Part shown: piece by piece, positions 8,745 through 16,794 of the stretch
Layout: the number at the start of each line of letters is the position of its first letter
Numbering within the stretch: position 1 is the first letter of the stretch
Origin: Ectopseudomonas toyotomiensis
GTDB lineage: Bacteria > Pseudomonadota > Gammaproteobacteria > Pseudomonadales > Pseudomonadaceae
Length of the DNA stretch: 64,000 bases
NCBI RefSeq assembly: GCF_900115695.1
Contig: NZ_FOXK01000005.1
Coordinates: 62,001-126,000 of the forward strand
Direction of reading: 5' to 3'
Made by a program: the position numbers and the translations under genes
Notes under the pieces: model-generated
The model's input: the letters and a program-made list of their open reading frames with translations, nothing else
What the model was told of the DNA's origin: nothing
Database searches by the model: none

Positions 8745-9839
8745 TCAGATCACGATCAGTTCAGCGTTGAGGGCACCGGCCTGTTCCAGCGCCTGAAGGA
8801 TGCTCATGACATCGTCCGGGGTGGCGCCGAGGCTGTTCACGGTGTTGATGATGCTGTCCAGGCTGGCGCCATCGGGCCACTTGAACATGGCGTTCTTGTC
8901 CTGGCTGACGGCGACGTCGGAGCGCGGCACCACGGCGGTCTGGCCACCGGAGAAGGCATTGGGCTGGCTGACCTGAGGGTTCTCGCTGATGGTCACGGTC
9001 AGCGTGCCATGGGCCACCGCGGCGGCCTTGACGCGCACGCCCTGGCCAACCACCACGGTGCCGGTACGGCTGTTGAACACCACACGCGGCCGTTCGCGGC
9101 CCTCTTCCACCTCCAACCCTTCGAGCATGGCCATGAAACCGATGCGCTGGGTGCTGGTGATGGGCGCGCGAATGGAAATCTTGGTCGAGTTCAGGGCACT
9201 GGCGGTGCCACTGCCGAAGCGGCCGTTGACCGCTTCGACGACCCGCGCGGCAGTCTGGAAACTGGGCTGGCGCAGGTTGAGCATGACCTCGTCACGGGTA
9301 CTGAAATCGCTGGGGATCATGCGTTCGACAGTGGCGCCGTTGGGCACGCGACCGCTGTTGGCAGAGTTGATCGCCACGCTGGAGCCGCTCTGCCCGGTGG
9401 CATTGAGACCACCGACGACGATGGCGCCCTGGGCCAGCGCATAGGTCTCGCCATCGACACCCTGCAGCGGGGTCAGCAGCAGTTGGCCGCCGCGCAGGCT
9501 CTTGGCATCGCCCAGCGAAGCGACGGTGATATCCACGGTCTGCCCCGGGCTGTAGGACGGTGGAATTTCTGCGGTCACGGTCACCGCCGCGACGTTCTTC
9601 AGCTTGGGGTCGACGTTCGGTGGCAGGTTGATGCCAAACTGCTTGATCATGTTCGCCACCGACTGGCTGGTGAAGCGCACCTGGTTCTTGTCACCGGTAC
9701 CATCCAGGCCGACCACCAGGCCGTAGCCGATCAGTTGGTTGCCGCGAATGCCTTCGATGTCCACCAGATCCATCAGCGGTACGGCCTTGGTCGACAGCGG
9801 CCAACCCAGGACACAGGCGACGAGAATACGTTTGATCAT
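8745..9839 (-). CDS. flgI: FlgI, flagellar P-ring protein
   Basis: 364 aa with a signal peptide (MIKRILVACVLGWPLSTKA). It begins the mature region with VPLMDLVDIEGIRGNQLIGYGLVVGLDGTGD, the near-invariant FlgI opening (split here: VDIEGIRGNQLIGYGLVVGL). The protein forms the periplasmic P ring in the peptidoglycan layer, after being helped by FlgA. Length is normal. It lies between flgH (10 bp gap) and flgJ (3 bp gap) in the rod/hook operon. Confidence 0.96.
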   Translation of the reverse strand: MIKRILVACVLGWPLSTKAVPLMDLVDIEGIRGNQLIGYGLVVGLDGTGDKNQVRFTSQSVANMIKQFGINLPPNVDPKLKNVAAVTVTAEIPPSYSPGQTVDITVASLGDAKSLRGGQLLLTPLQGVDGETYALAQGAIVVGGLNATGQSGSSVAINSANSGRVPNGATVERMIPSDFSTRDEVMLNLRQPSFQTAARVVEAVNGRFGSGTASALNSTKISIRAPITSTQRIGFMAMLEGLEVEEGRERPRVVFNSRTGTVVVGQGVRVKAAAVAHGTLTVTISENPQVSQPNAFSGGQTAVVPRSDVAVSQDKNAMFKWPDGASLDSIINTVNSLGATPDDVMSILQALEQAGALNAELIVI

Positions 9840-9849
9840 GGTCTGGGCC

Positions 9850-10512
9850 TCAGAGCGGGAACAGCGGGCTGGTGAAGAAGCGCGTCAGCCAACCGGCCGA
9901 GTTGCTGTCACTGAGCACACCGCGACCGGCGTAGGAGATGCGCGCGTTGGCCACGTTCTGCGAGGACACCTGGTTGGCGCGGTTGATGTCGTCCATGCGC
10001 ACCAGGCCGACCAGGCGGATGTATTCATCACCCTGGTTCAGGCGCAGCGCCTTCTCGCCCTTGATCAGCAGCGTGCCGTTGGGCAGCACCTGATGCACGG
10101 TCACGGCGATGGAGCCGCGCAAGGTGTTCTGCTGCGAACTGCGCGCTGAGCCGTTGAAGTCACGCTCGGCTTCGGCGGAGCTTTCCAGACGGTCGTAGGT
10201 CTTGCCCAGCACCGTGGGAATACCGACGGACACGCCCGAGCTCTTGCCGAAGCTGGTGCCGGCGCTCTTGCTCGACTGGGTGGACTCGTCGAGCACCACG
10301 GTGAGGATGTCGCCGACCCGCACCGCACGCTTGTCGCCGATCAACGAGCCGCTGTAGCCGCTGCGAAACAGCCCGCCCCCGCTGGTCGGTGGCACGCTGT
10401 AGTCCAGTTGCAAGGGTTCGTAATGGCTCGAGTCTTCGTCGGGCAGCATCTCGTTGAAGCTGGCACAACCACCCAGGGTCAGCAGCAGAGCGAGCGGGAT
10501 CAGGCGCTTCAT
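9850..10512 (-). CDS. flgH: FlgH, flagellar L-ring lipoprotein
   Basis: 220 aa. The signal peptide MKRLIPLALLLTLGGC ends in a lipobox (LGGC), so the mature protein is an outer-membrane lipoprotein. Conserved FlgH blocks include RVGDILTVVLDEST and QVLPNGTLLIKGEKALRLN. It forms the L ring. The ATG at 10512 gives a normal lipoprotein signal. An in-frame GTG three codons upstream (10521) overlaps the flgG stop codon and has no better ribosome-binding site. flgG and flgH are probably translationally coupled. Confidence 0.94.
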   Translation of the reverse strand: MKRLIPLALLLTLGGCASFNEMLPDEDSSHYEPLQLDYSVPPTSGGGLFRSGYSGSLIGDKRAVRVGDILTVVLDESTQSSKSAGTSFGKSSGVSVGIPTVLGKTYDRLESSAEAERDFNGSARSSQQNTLRGSIAVTVHQVLPNGTLLIKGEKALRLNQGDEYIRLVGLVRMDDINRANQVSSQNVANARISYAGRGVLSDSNSAGWLTRFFTSPLFPL

Positions 10513-10517
10513 GGCAA

Positions 10518-11303
10518 TCACACAGTCTGGTTGAGGAACTGCTGCATGCCCGACGCGGCGTCGAGCACCTTGGCGTTGGCCTCGTAGGCGCGCTGGATGG
10601 AGATCATCGCCACCATCGCCTCGACCACCTGCACGTTGGAGCCTTCCAGCACGCCCTGCTTGAGGTTGCCCAGGCCTTCTTCGCCGGGCACGCCCTCGAC
10701 CGGCTCGCCGCTGGCCACGGTTTCGCGGTAGAGGTTGCCGCCGAGCGCTTCGAGGCCACTCGGATTGGTGAAGCTGACCAGGGTGATCTGGCCCAGCTCG
10801 GAAGGCAGGGTATCGCCGGCCAGCACGGCGGTGACGATGCCGTCGCTGCCGACGGTGAAGCGGCTGCTACCGGCCGGCACTTCGATGGCCGGCGTCAGGG
10901 GCAGACCCTGGGAGTTGACGATCATGCCTTCGGCATTGAGCTGCAGCTGGCCGTTCTCGGTGTAGTAGATGTCGCCGTTGGGCGCTTCCACCTGGAAGAA
11001 GCCGGCGCCGATGATGGCCAGGTCCATCGGCTGGCCGGTGGTCTGGATGCTGCCTTCGGTGAACACCTTCTGCGTGCCGGCCACGCGCACACCGCTGCCG
11101 AGCTGGATGCCCGACGGCACGGTATTGACCTCATCGGCCTGCGCACCCGGCTGCAATTCGATGGCGTAAAACAGGTCCTCGAACACCACGCGGTCGCTCT
11201 TGAAGCCGTTGGTGTTGACGTTGGCCAGGTTGTTGGCCACGGCGCTCATGGCCTTGTCCTGGGCGGCCAGGCCGGTCTTGCTGACCCAAAGTGCGGAACT
11301 CAT
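10518..11303 (-). CDS. flgG: FlgG, flagellar distal rod protein
   Basis: 261 aa, the standard FlgG length. The N-terminus MSSALWVSKTGLAAQD and the signature ANNLANVNTNGFKSDRVVFE (about residues 23-42), with the C-terminus AMVAMISIQRAYEANAKVL, are diagnostic of the distal rod subunit, including the rod-stabilising region. It lies between flgF and flgH. The gap to flgF (78 bp) is unusually long for this operon and contains a perfect inverted repeat. Confidence 0.96.
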   Translation of the reverse strand: MSSALWVSKTGLAAQDKAMSAVANNLANVNTNGFKSDRVVFEDLFYAIELQPGAQADEVNTVPSGIQLGSGVRVAGTQKVFTEGSIQTTGQPMDLAIIGAGFFQVEAPNGDIYYTENGQLQLNAEGMIVNSQGLPLTPAIEVPAGSSRFTVGSDGIVTAVLAGDTLPSELGQITLVSFTNPSGLEALGGNLYRETVASGEPVEGVPGEEGLGNLKQGVLEGSNVQVVEAMVAMISIQRAYEANAKVLDAASGMQQFLNQTV

Positions 11304-11323
11304 GTGCGTTACCTCGTTTGTCT

Positions 11324-11374
11324 GTAGCCCGGATGCAATCCGGGGAAATCGTTCCCGGATTGCATCCGGGCTAC
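11324..11374. repeat. Perfect 21-bp inverted repeat (REP-like) between flgF and flgG
   Basis: Arms start GTAGCCCGGATGCAATCC and end with the exact reverse complement (last bases CATCCGGGCTAC), separated by 9 nt. It lies inside the operon, so it must be transcribed and would fold as a very stable hairpin between the two rod genes. The sequence belongs to the palindromic intergenic repeats common in this Pseudomonas group. Confidence 0.85.
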
Positions 11375-11381
11375 CTAATCG

Positions 11382-12113
11382 TCAACTGCCGCGAATCATC
11401 CGGTTGCCGGCTTCGGACAGGTCCTCGGCGGCCTTCATCATCTTTACCTGGGTCTCGAACAGGCGGTTCAGGCTCATGGTCGCCACCAGTTGATCGATTG
11501 CACCGACGTTGCTCGCCTCCAGGTAACCGGAGACCAGTACCGGCGCTTCCATGTCTTCGGCCGGCTGACCGTCAGTGCGCGCCAGCAGACCGCTGGCATC
11601 CTTGGTCAGGTCGGCGGCATCGACATCCACCACGCGGATGCGATCGACCTCGGCGGTGACGAAATCGCCACGCGGGATCACCGACACGGTGCCGTCGCGA
11701 CCGATGTGCAGGCTGTCGTACTCGGGCAGCACGATGGGGCCACCCTCGCCCATCACGGCGCGGCCGTTCAGGGTCAGGCGCAGGTCGGCATCGACCTGTA
11801 GCGCGCCGTTGCGCGTGTAGCGCTCGGCGCCGCCATCACCTTCGACGGTGAACAGGCCGCGGCCCTGGATCGCCACGTCGAGATCACGGCCGGTGGCCAT
11901 CAGCGCGCCGGGTGCCAGGTTGACGCCGTTGTTCTTCACCCGCGCCAGGTGCCGGCTGTCGTAGCCATAACCTTCCACGGTGACGGCTTGGGCTTGCTCC
12001 AGGTCGGCACGAAAGCCGGGAGTGTTGACGTTGGCCAGGTTGTTGGCACGCACCGTGAGCGAGCTCATGGTGCGGCTGGCGGCGGTCATTGCGGTGTAAC
12101 CGAGACGGTCCAT
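11382..12113 (-). CDS. flgF: FlgF, flagellar proximal rod protein
   Basis: 243 aa. The start MDRLGYTAMTAASRTM and the rod signature RANNLANVNTPGFRADLE (about 22-39), plus the C-terminus SNVGAIDQLVATMSLNRLFE, identify FlgF. It forms part of the proximal rod between FlgC and FlgG. Length is normal. It lies 9 bp after flgE in the operon. Confidence 0.95.
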   Translation of the reverse strand: MDRLGYTAMTAASRTMSSLTVRANNLANVNTPGFRADLEQAQAVTVEGYGYDSRHLARVKNNGVNLAPGALMATGRDLDVAIQGRGLFTVEGDGGAERYTRNGALQVDADLRLTLNGRAVMGEGGPIVLPEYDSLHIGRDGTVSVIPRGDFVTAEVDRIRVVDVDAADLTKDASGLLARTDGQPAEDMEAPVLVSGYLEASNVGAIDQLVATMSLNRLFETQVKMMKAAEDLSEAGNRMIRGS

Positions 12114-12122
12114 GGGTCAGCC

Positions 12123-13310
12123 TCAGATCGCGCCGAATAGCACTTGGGTGAGTTCCTTGTTGGTGGTCAGCACCTTGGTGTTGGCCTGGTAGTTGCGCTG
12201 GCCCTCCATCAGGCCGACCAGTTGCTGGGTCAGGTCGACGTTGGAGTTCTCCAGCGAACCGGCCACCAGCGCGCCGAAGGGGCCGACACCGGGCACGCCG
12301 ATCAGCGCCGCGCCGGATTCGGCGGTTTCCACCCAGGCGGTGCCGCTGATGTTCTTCAGGCCACCGGCATTGGCGAAGGTGGCCAGCGCCACCTGGCCCT
12401 GCAGCATGCGCTGGCCGTTGCTGTAGTTGGCGTAAACCATGCCGTCCTTCTCCACCGACAGACCGGTCTGCTCGCCCGCCGCATAGCCGCTGGCGCGGTT
12501 GGTGGTGACGACGAAGTCGGAGCCGTACTGGCTGGAATTGCTGTAGTCGATGGCGACGGCCATCGGGTCGACGCCCGGCAGGGCGAAGCCGACGTTGACC
12601 GGGCCGACCGGCCCGGTGAGCGTGCCGTTGGTGCCGAAGGTCAGTGCCTGCGGGCCGCCGACGGCGGTGTTGCCCTGGTAGTAATAGGCATCCCAGGTGT
12701 TGTCGCCAGTCTTCACGAAGTACTGGGTCAGGGTGTGTTCCTTGCCCTGAGAGTCGAACACCTTGGTGGTGTAGGTGGAGTTGTAGGTGTTCACGTCCGC
12801 CGGATCGAACGGCGCGGTGGCCGGCACGGTCTGGTTGGAGTCCAGGTTCATGACGAAAGCCAGGGTGTCGGTGGCGCGAGCCGGCAGGTTGGCGTTCTGC
12901 AGTTGCAGGTCGCCCATGGCGCCGACCAGCAGGTTGCCGGCGGCGTCCACCGGATAACCCTGCAGGGTCTGCCCGGCGGCGTTGACGATGTTGTTGTTCT
13001 TGTCGGCGCCGAACACGCCGGCGCGGGTGTAGCTCAGGTCGCCGTTGGTATCACGGGTGACGAAGAAACCACCGCCGGAGATGGCCAGATCCAGGCTGCG
13101 CCCGGTGGTCACCAGGGAGCCGCCCTGACTGATGCTCTGGGTGGTGGCCAGCACCTCCACGCCCATCGCCTGGCTGTCGGCGTAGATGCTGCCGAACTCG
13201 GTGCGCGAGGACTTGAAGCCGGTGGTGCCGGCGTTGGCGATGTTGTGGCTGATGGTGTTGAGCTGTTCGTTGACGGCGCTGAGGCCGGTCATGGCGATGT
13301 TGAAACTCAT
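12123..13310 (-). CDS. flgE: FlgE, flagellar hook protein
   Basis: 395 aa. The N-terminal D0 region (MSFNIAMTGLSAVNEQLN and ISHNIANAGTTGFKSSRTEF) and the C-terminal helix (LENSNVDLTQQLVGLMEGQR) are diagnostic. FlgE polymerises into the hook, with FlgD as cap and FlgK on top after completion. The size is at the short end for hook proteins. It follows flgD with a 36 bp gap carrying its own ribosome-binding site. Confidence 0.96.
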   Translation of the reverse strand: MSFNIAMTGLSAVNEQLNTISHNIANAGTTGFKSSRTEFGSIYADSQAMGVEVLATTQSISQGGSLVTTGRSLDLAISGGGFFVTRDTNGDLSYTRAGVFGADKNNNIVNAAGQTLQGYPVDAAGNLLVGAMGDLQLQNANLPARATDTLAFVMNLDSNQTVPATAPFDPADVNTYNSTYTTKVFDSQGKEHTLTQYFVKTGDNTWDAYYYQGNTAVGGPQALTFGTNGTLTGPVGPVNVGFALPGVDPMAVAIDYSNSSQYGSDFVVTTNRASGYAAGEQTGLSVEKDGMVYANYSNGQRMLQGQVALATFANAGGLKNISGTAWVETAESGAALIGVPGVGPFGALVAGSLENSNVDLTQQLVGLMEGQRNYQANTKVLTTNKELTQVLFGAI

Positions 13311-13346
13311 GGCGACTGGACCTTTGAATTGAACGAGTAGGAGGGT

Positions 13347-14024
13347 TCAGAGCAGACCGGCGGTCTGCGTCTGGCCGAATTCGGTGATGTTGTAGAAGGG
13401 CACAGCGCCGACGCCGATGACCTCCAGCACGGGGCCCTGGGCGCTGACGCGCACCTGGGTGACGCGGCCGGCCACTTCGACCTTCGGGTACTCGCCGCTG
13501 TCGCTCTTGACCTCGACCTTGTAGCTGCCCGGCGCCAGGCCCAGGGCCTTGGGATCGAGCTCGAAGGGCACACGCCCCGGCGCCTGGGAACCGAGGTCGA
13601 TTTCCTTTTTCACGCCATTGCTGTCGGTGACCACCAGGGCCAGCTTGCCGGCGGCATGCTCCAGGTTGATCTCGCCCTTGACCTTGTCCGCGCCCAGCTC
13701 CAGTTGCTCGGTCGCCACCTTCACTTCCTGGCCGACCAGGCCAGCGGCGGTGAGGGTCTGCAGGTTGTCCAGCAGCACCAGGTTGCTCTTGCTCAGCGAG
13801 GCCATGTTTTCCAGGCTCTTGACCTGGCTCATGGCGGCGAACTGGTTGAGGAACTCGGTACTGTCCACCGGTTTGGTCGGATCCTGGTTCTGGATCTGCG
13901 CGACCATCAGGGTGAGGAAGTTGTTTTCCAGCTGGGTCGCGTCACTGACGTTGACCGACTGCTTCACCGCCTCGTCGATGCTGTAAGCGGGATTGTTCTG
14001 GCTGTTGTTGCTGACCGTGGTCAT
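13347..14024 (-). CDS. flgD: FlgD, hook cap/assembly protein
   Basis: 225 aa. The conserved FlgD N-terminal block is present (LENNFLTLMVAQIQNQDPTK and TEFLNQFAAMSQVKSLENM, about residues 32-70). The C-terminal part is beta-rich like the Fn3/Tudor cap domain. FlgD caps the growing hook and is later replaced by FlgK. Its ATG overlaps the flgC stop codon (TGATG). Confidence 0.95.
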   Translation of the reverse strand: MTTVSNNSQNNPAYSIDEAVKQSVNVSDATQLENNFLTLMVAQIQNQDPTKPVDSTEFLNQFAAMSQVKSLENMASLSKSNLVLLDNLQTLTAAGLVGQEVKVATEQLELGADKVKGEINLEHAAGKLALVVTDSNGVKKEIDLGSQAPGRVPFELDPKALGLAPGSYKVEVKSDSGEYPKVEVAGRVTQVRVSAQGPVLEVIGVGAVPFYNITEFGQTQTAGLL

Positions 14025-14452
14025 CAGGATTCTCCGAGCTTGAGCAGGCCCTGCTGCATGCTTTTCAGGCGATTGAGCACTTCGACGCTGGTCTCGAAGC
14101 TGCGGGTGGCCGACATCATGTCGGTCATTTCTTCGATCTGGTCGATGTCGGCGTAGAACACGTAGCCCTGGTCATCGGCCAGCGGGTTGTCCGGCTCATA
14201 ACGGCGCACCGGCTCACGACCGGCAGTGACCACGTCGAGCACCTGCACATGGGCGCCGCCCATGCCCACGCTGCGGGTCAGCTGGTCGTTGTTGTAGACG
14301 GCGGCGAACACCGGCTTGCGCGCCTGGTACACGTCCTCGGCGTTGGCCGCAGCCGAGTCGGCGTTGGCCAGGTTGCTGGCCACGGTGTTCAGGCGCACAG
14401 TCTGTGCATTCATCGACGAGCCGGCGATGCGGTAGATGGAGTCGAAAGCCAT
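14024..14452 (-). CDS. flgC: FlgC, flagellar proximal rod protein
   Basis: 142 aa, standard length. The N-terminus IYRIAGSSMNAQTVRLNTVA and the signature ASNLANADSA (about 25-34) are FlgC-like. The C-terminal MTDMMSATRSFETSVEVLN is the paired helix. It forms a proximal rod segment with FlgB and FlgF. flgB ends 2 bp upstream, and flgD overlaps by one base. Confidence 0.95.
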   Translation of the reverse strand: MAFDSIYRIAGSSMNAQTVRLNTVASNLANADSAAANAEDVYQARKPVFAAVYNNDQLTRSVGMGGAHVQVLDVVTAGREPVRRYEPDNPLADDQGYVFYADIDQIEEMTDMMSATRSFETSVEVLNRLKSMQQGLLKLGES

Positions 14453-14454
14453 GA

Positions 14455-14808
14455 TCAGCGCCCCTCGATGGCCTGTTTCAGGCCCCTGAATTTCATGCTG
14501 AGAAAGGTCAGGCTGGTCTGGAAGTCCATGCTGTTCTTGGAGAATGCAGCCTGCTCCACACTCAGCTCGACGCTGTTGCCGTCCTGCGACGGCTGGGTCG
14601 GTACGCGGTACTTGAGATCCGCGCTGCTGGCAGCGAAGGCCTGCTGCGGATCGACTCGCTGCATCTCGCCAGCGAAATCGATGTCACGGGCGAGAAAGCC
14701 TGGCGTGTCTTCGTTGGCCAGGTTGGCAGCGAGGATTTCGCTGCGCTGCATGCGCAGTTCAAGCGCTCGCGAATGCACGCCCACCACGTCATCAATCCGT
14801 ATACTCAT
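14455..14808 (-). CDS. flgB: FlgB, flagellar proximal rod protein; first gene of the rod/hook operon
   Basis: 117 aa. The block RSEILAANLANEDTPGFLAR (residues 22-41) is the rod signature of FlgB. As first gene of the leftward flgBCDEFGHIJKL-lafW operon its upstream gap (81 bp to the chosen flgA start) carries the promoter, with a plausible sigma-54 site at 14851-14864. Divergent from flgA, as in lateral flagellar loci where lfgA and lfgB are also divergent. Confidence 0.95.
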   Translation of the reverse strand: MSIRIDDVVGVHSRALELRMQRSEILAANLANEDTPGFLARDIDFAGEMQRVDPQQAFAASSADLKYRVPTQPSQDGNSVELSVEQAAFSKNSMDFQTSLTFLSMKFRGLKQAIEGR

Positions 14809-14850
14809 TTACCGGTACCCTTAACCCAAGGTTGTGCCCAGGTGCCTTCA

Positions 14851-14864
14851 GCACAAAGCGTGCC
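14851..14864 (-). promoter_or_regulatory. Candidate sigma-54 promoter of flgB
   Basis: Read leftward, GGCACGCTTTGTGC gives the invariant GG-N10-GC pair of sigma-54 promoters: consensus TGGCAC-N5-TTGC, here GGGCAC-GCTTT-GTGC with one mismatch in each element. The GC lies 43 nt upstream of the flgB ATG. Weaker than the two other sites reported in this window. Confidence 0.5.
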
Positions 14865-14889
14865 CAACCCAGAAGAGAGCCGTATCACA

Positions 14890-15705
14890 TTGATTTTCAA
14901 GGTATTCACAAGATCGAAAGACAACTTCCGCGTCGCCTTCCTTCCGCATCGAAGCGCGGCCTGGAGGAAAAGCGGAAAGGTTTTTTCCGCCTGTGCGTCG
15001 ATGCTTTTCCTCCTTGCTCTGCTGCCGCTGAGCGCTGCGCACGGCGAGACCGATGCCGCCAGCCAGATCGACCAGGCCGTGGCGGTACACATGCAGCAGA
15101 TGCTGGCCGAGGAAGCCAAGCGCCAGGCCTGGCAGGGGCAGCGCCACAGCCTCAATATCACCCTGCTCAATAGCGCCGAACGCCTGTCGGCCTGCAGCCA
15201 GGCACTGAGCGTGACGGTCGCCAGCGACGATCCCTCGCCCCTGTCACGTCAACGCCTGGACCTGAGCTGCGCAGATGCGCCCGGCTGGAGCGTCACGGCC
15301 CTGGTGCAGGCCAGCGTGTTCCTGCCAGCCGTGCATGCCGCACGCGTGATCGAACGCGGCCAGACCATCGCCGCCGAACAGTTGCAATTGCAGGAAGTGA
15401 ACGTCGGCAGGGCCTCACGCGGCTTCTATAACAGCCTCGACGAGGTGATCGGCCAGGGCGCCAAGCGCCGCGTGCGCGCCGGCCAGTTGATCGCGCCGAA
15501 TCTGCTCACCGCGCCGCTGCTGATCCGCCGCGGCCAGCAGGTCACCATCATCGCCAGCCAGGACGGCATCTCCGCCTCGGCCACCGGCGAGGCCCTGGCT
15601 AATGGTCGCGAAGGCGAAGTGATCCGCGTGCGTAACCTTGGCAGCCAGAAGGTGATCGAGGCGCAGGTGGTGGAAGAAGGGGTGGTGACCAGCACCTTCA
15701 GGTAG
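14890..15705 (+). CDS. flgA: FlgA, P-ring assembly chaperone
   Basis: 271 aa from the chosen start. The conserved C-terminal SAF/FlgA domain runs from about residue 140 (HAARVIERGQTIAAEQL; RRVRAGQLIAPNLLTAP; VIRVRNLGSQKVIEAQV). FlgA is periplasmic and helps FlgI assemble. The signal peptide is RKSGKVFSACASMLFLLALL with a site near SAAHG. Because its positively charged residues lie upstream of the only nearby ATG (15001), I place the start at the TTG at 14890, which has AGAGAG 10 nt before it. This start is uncertain, and 15001 remains possible. No flgM or flgN follows, unlike many flgA loci. Confidence 0.88.
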   Translation: MIFKVFTRSKDNFRVAFLPHRSAAWRKSGKVFSACASMLFLLALLPLSAAHGETDAASQIDQAVAVHMQQMLAEEAKRQAWQGQRHSLNITLLNSAERLSACSQALSVTVASDDPSPLSRQRLDLSCADAPGWSVTALVQASVFLPAVHAARVIERGQTIAAEQLQLQEVNVGRASRGFYNSLDEVIGQGAKRRVRAGQLIAPNLLTAPLLIRRGQQVTIIASQDGISASATGEALANGREGEVIRVRNLGSQKVIEAQVVEEGVVTSTFR

Positions 15706-15786
15706 GGTGCGCCGAGCGCACCAACGCGCCGGTTGTAGGGCGGGTGCAACCCGCCACCGTCATCAGGCGAGTTTCACCCGCCCTAC
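15703..15786. repeat. Two palindromic repeats between the convergent flgA and glcC
   Basis: A short hairpin GGGTGCGC-CGA-GCGCACC (15706-15723) is followed by a 12-bp inverted repeat, GTAGGGCGGGTG (15735-15746) and CACCCGCCCTAC (15775-15786). The second arm overlaps the glcC stop codon. The structure probably serves as a bidirectional terminator. The first hairpin type recurs at 37957-37973. Confidence 0.7.
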
Positions 15787-16556
15787 GCCCAGCCCTCCAG
15801 GCGCATGGTCGCGCGCACCAGGCGCTGCTCTTCCTGCTCGATCTCCTGCAGGTTGTCGCGAATGCTGTTGATATGGTCACGAGCGGCGCGCTGAGCCTGT
15901 TCCGGCAGGCGTTCGATTACCGCGTGATACAGCCGTGAATGCTGACGGTCGATCTGCCGTTTCTGCGCCGGGCGGTGATAGAGGTTGTTCACCGAGGCGA
16001 ACACGGTGCTGAGCATCAGGTCGGTCAGCGACTGCAGGGTGTGCACCAGCACCGGGTTGTGCGAGGCCTCGCAGATGGCCAGGTGAAAGGCATGGTCGAG
16101 ACGCGCATGTTCACGCGGGTCGACCGGATTTTCCTGTGCATGAGCCGCCAGCATCTCTTCGTAGCGCCGGGTCAGAAGGACGAAATCCGCCTCGGTGCCG
16201 CGCAGCGCCGCCAGTCGCGCCGACTCGCCTTCGAGCAGGCCGCGCACTTCCAGCAGGTCATACAGGGTGCGCGGCTGCGAGTTGAACAGGTGCATCAGCG
16301 GGCTGGCGTCGCGCTCGCCGCTGAGCTTGGCCACCCGTGAATCGCGGCCCTGGGCGGTGTCGATGATGCCGCGCCCGCGCAGCACCTTGAGCCCTTCACG
16401 CAGCGCCGAACGGGAGATGCCCAGTTTCTCGCACAGGCGCCGCTCCGACGGCAACGGCTGGCCGACCTTGAGTACGCCATCGACGATCAGTCGCTCGATG
16501 CGCTCGGCCACCACATCACTGACCTGCCGCCGTGCGACGCCCTGTTGTCCGTCCAT
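15783..16556 (-). CDS. glcC: GlcC-type FadR-family GntR regulator of the glycolate operon
   Basis: 257 aa. N-terminal GntR winged helix (residues about 10-75: VSDVVAERIERLIVDGVL, LPSERRLCEKLGISRSALRE) and C-terminal FCD ligand-binding domain (about 95-235), with acid/His metal ligands expected in EHARLDHAFHLAI and HSRLYHAVI. Divergent from glcDEFG, as in P. aeruginosa and E. coli, so it most likely responds to glycolate/glyoxylate. The ATG at 16556 has a perfect GGAGG 7 nt before it. Two copies of a TGGTCnTACCA operator lie in its upstream region, suggesting autoregulation as well. Confidence 0.9.
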   Translation of the reverse strand: MDGQQGVARRQVSDVVAERIERLIVDGVLKVGQPLPSERRLCEKLGISRSALREGLKVLRGRGIIDTAQGRDSRVAKLSGERDASPLMHLFNSQPRTLYDLLEVRGLLEGESARLAALRGTEADFVLLTRRYEEMLAAHAQENPVDPREHARLDHAFHLAICEASHNPVLVHTLQSLTDLMLSTVFASVNNLYHRPAQKRQIDRQHSRLYHAVIERLPEQAQRAARDHINSIRDNLQEIEQEEQRLVRATMRLEGWA

Positions 16557-16574
16557 TCGCCACCTCCGCAGCAC

Positions 16575-16585
16575 TGGTCGTACCA
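16575..16585. promoter_or_regulatory. GntR/FadR-type operator copy 1 (TGGTCGTACCA)
   Basis: Palindromic TGGTCGTACCA matches the FadR-subfamily pattern TGGTnnnACCA. It lies 19 bp upstream of the glcC start. A second copy is found 109 bp further on, in the same divergent glcC-glcD region. GlcC is the obvious binder; this is inference from position. Confidence 0.75.
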
Positions 16586-16683
16586 ATTTTTAAAGGCCAC
16601 CTTAGATCGCATGCCTGTCGACAGGCAAGCCGCAGCGCATGAGACCTTAGGCCAATCCATGGCGAAAGCCTGATGAAAGAAAC

Positions 16684-16694
16684 TGGTCCTACCA
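16684..16694. promoter_or_regulatory. GntR/FadR-type operator copy 2 (TGGTCCTACCA)
   Basis: Second copy, TGGTCCTACCA, 101 bp upstream of the glcD start. The two sites differ only in the central base. One would control glcC and the other glcD; looping between them is possible. Confidence 0.75.
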
Positions 16695-16794
16695 GCGCTA
16701 AAGAGAATGGACGTAAAGAAGCAGGCAGCCTAAACATGCGGCCAAGGTCGCGGCATGACCGCCAATAACAACAACGTCCACGATTGAGCCTGCC

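Noticed and set aside
7821-9875. Long open frame opposite flgJ and flgI
   Set aside because: Shadow frame rich in His/Gly/Ala, crossing two real genes; no domain.
15001-15705. Alternative flgA start at ATG 15001
   Set aside because: It would give a signal peptide without basic N-terminal residues and has no ribosome-binding site nearby; kept only as an alternative.
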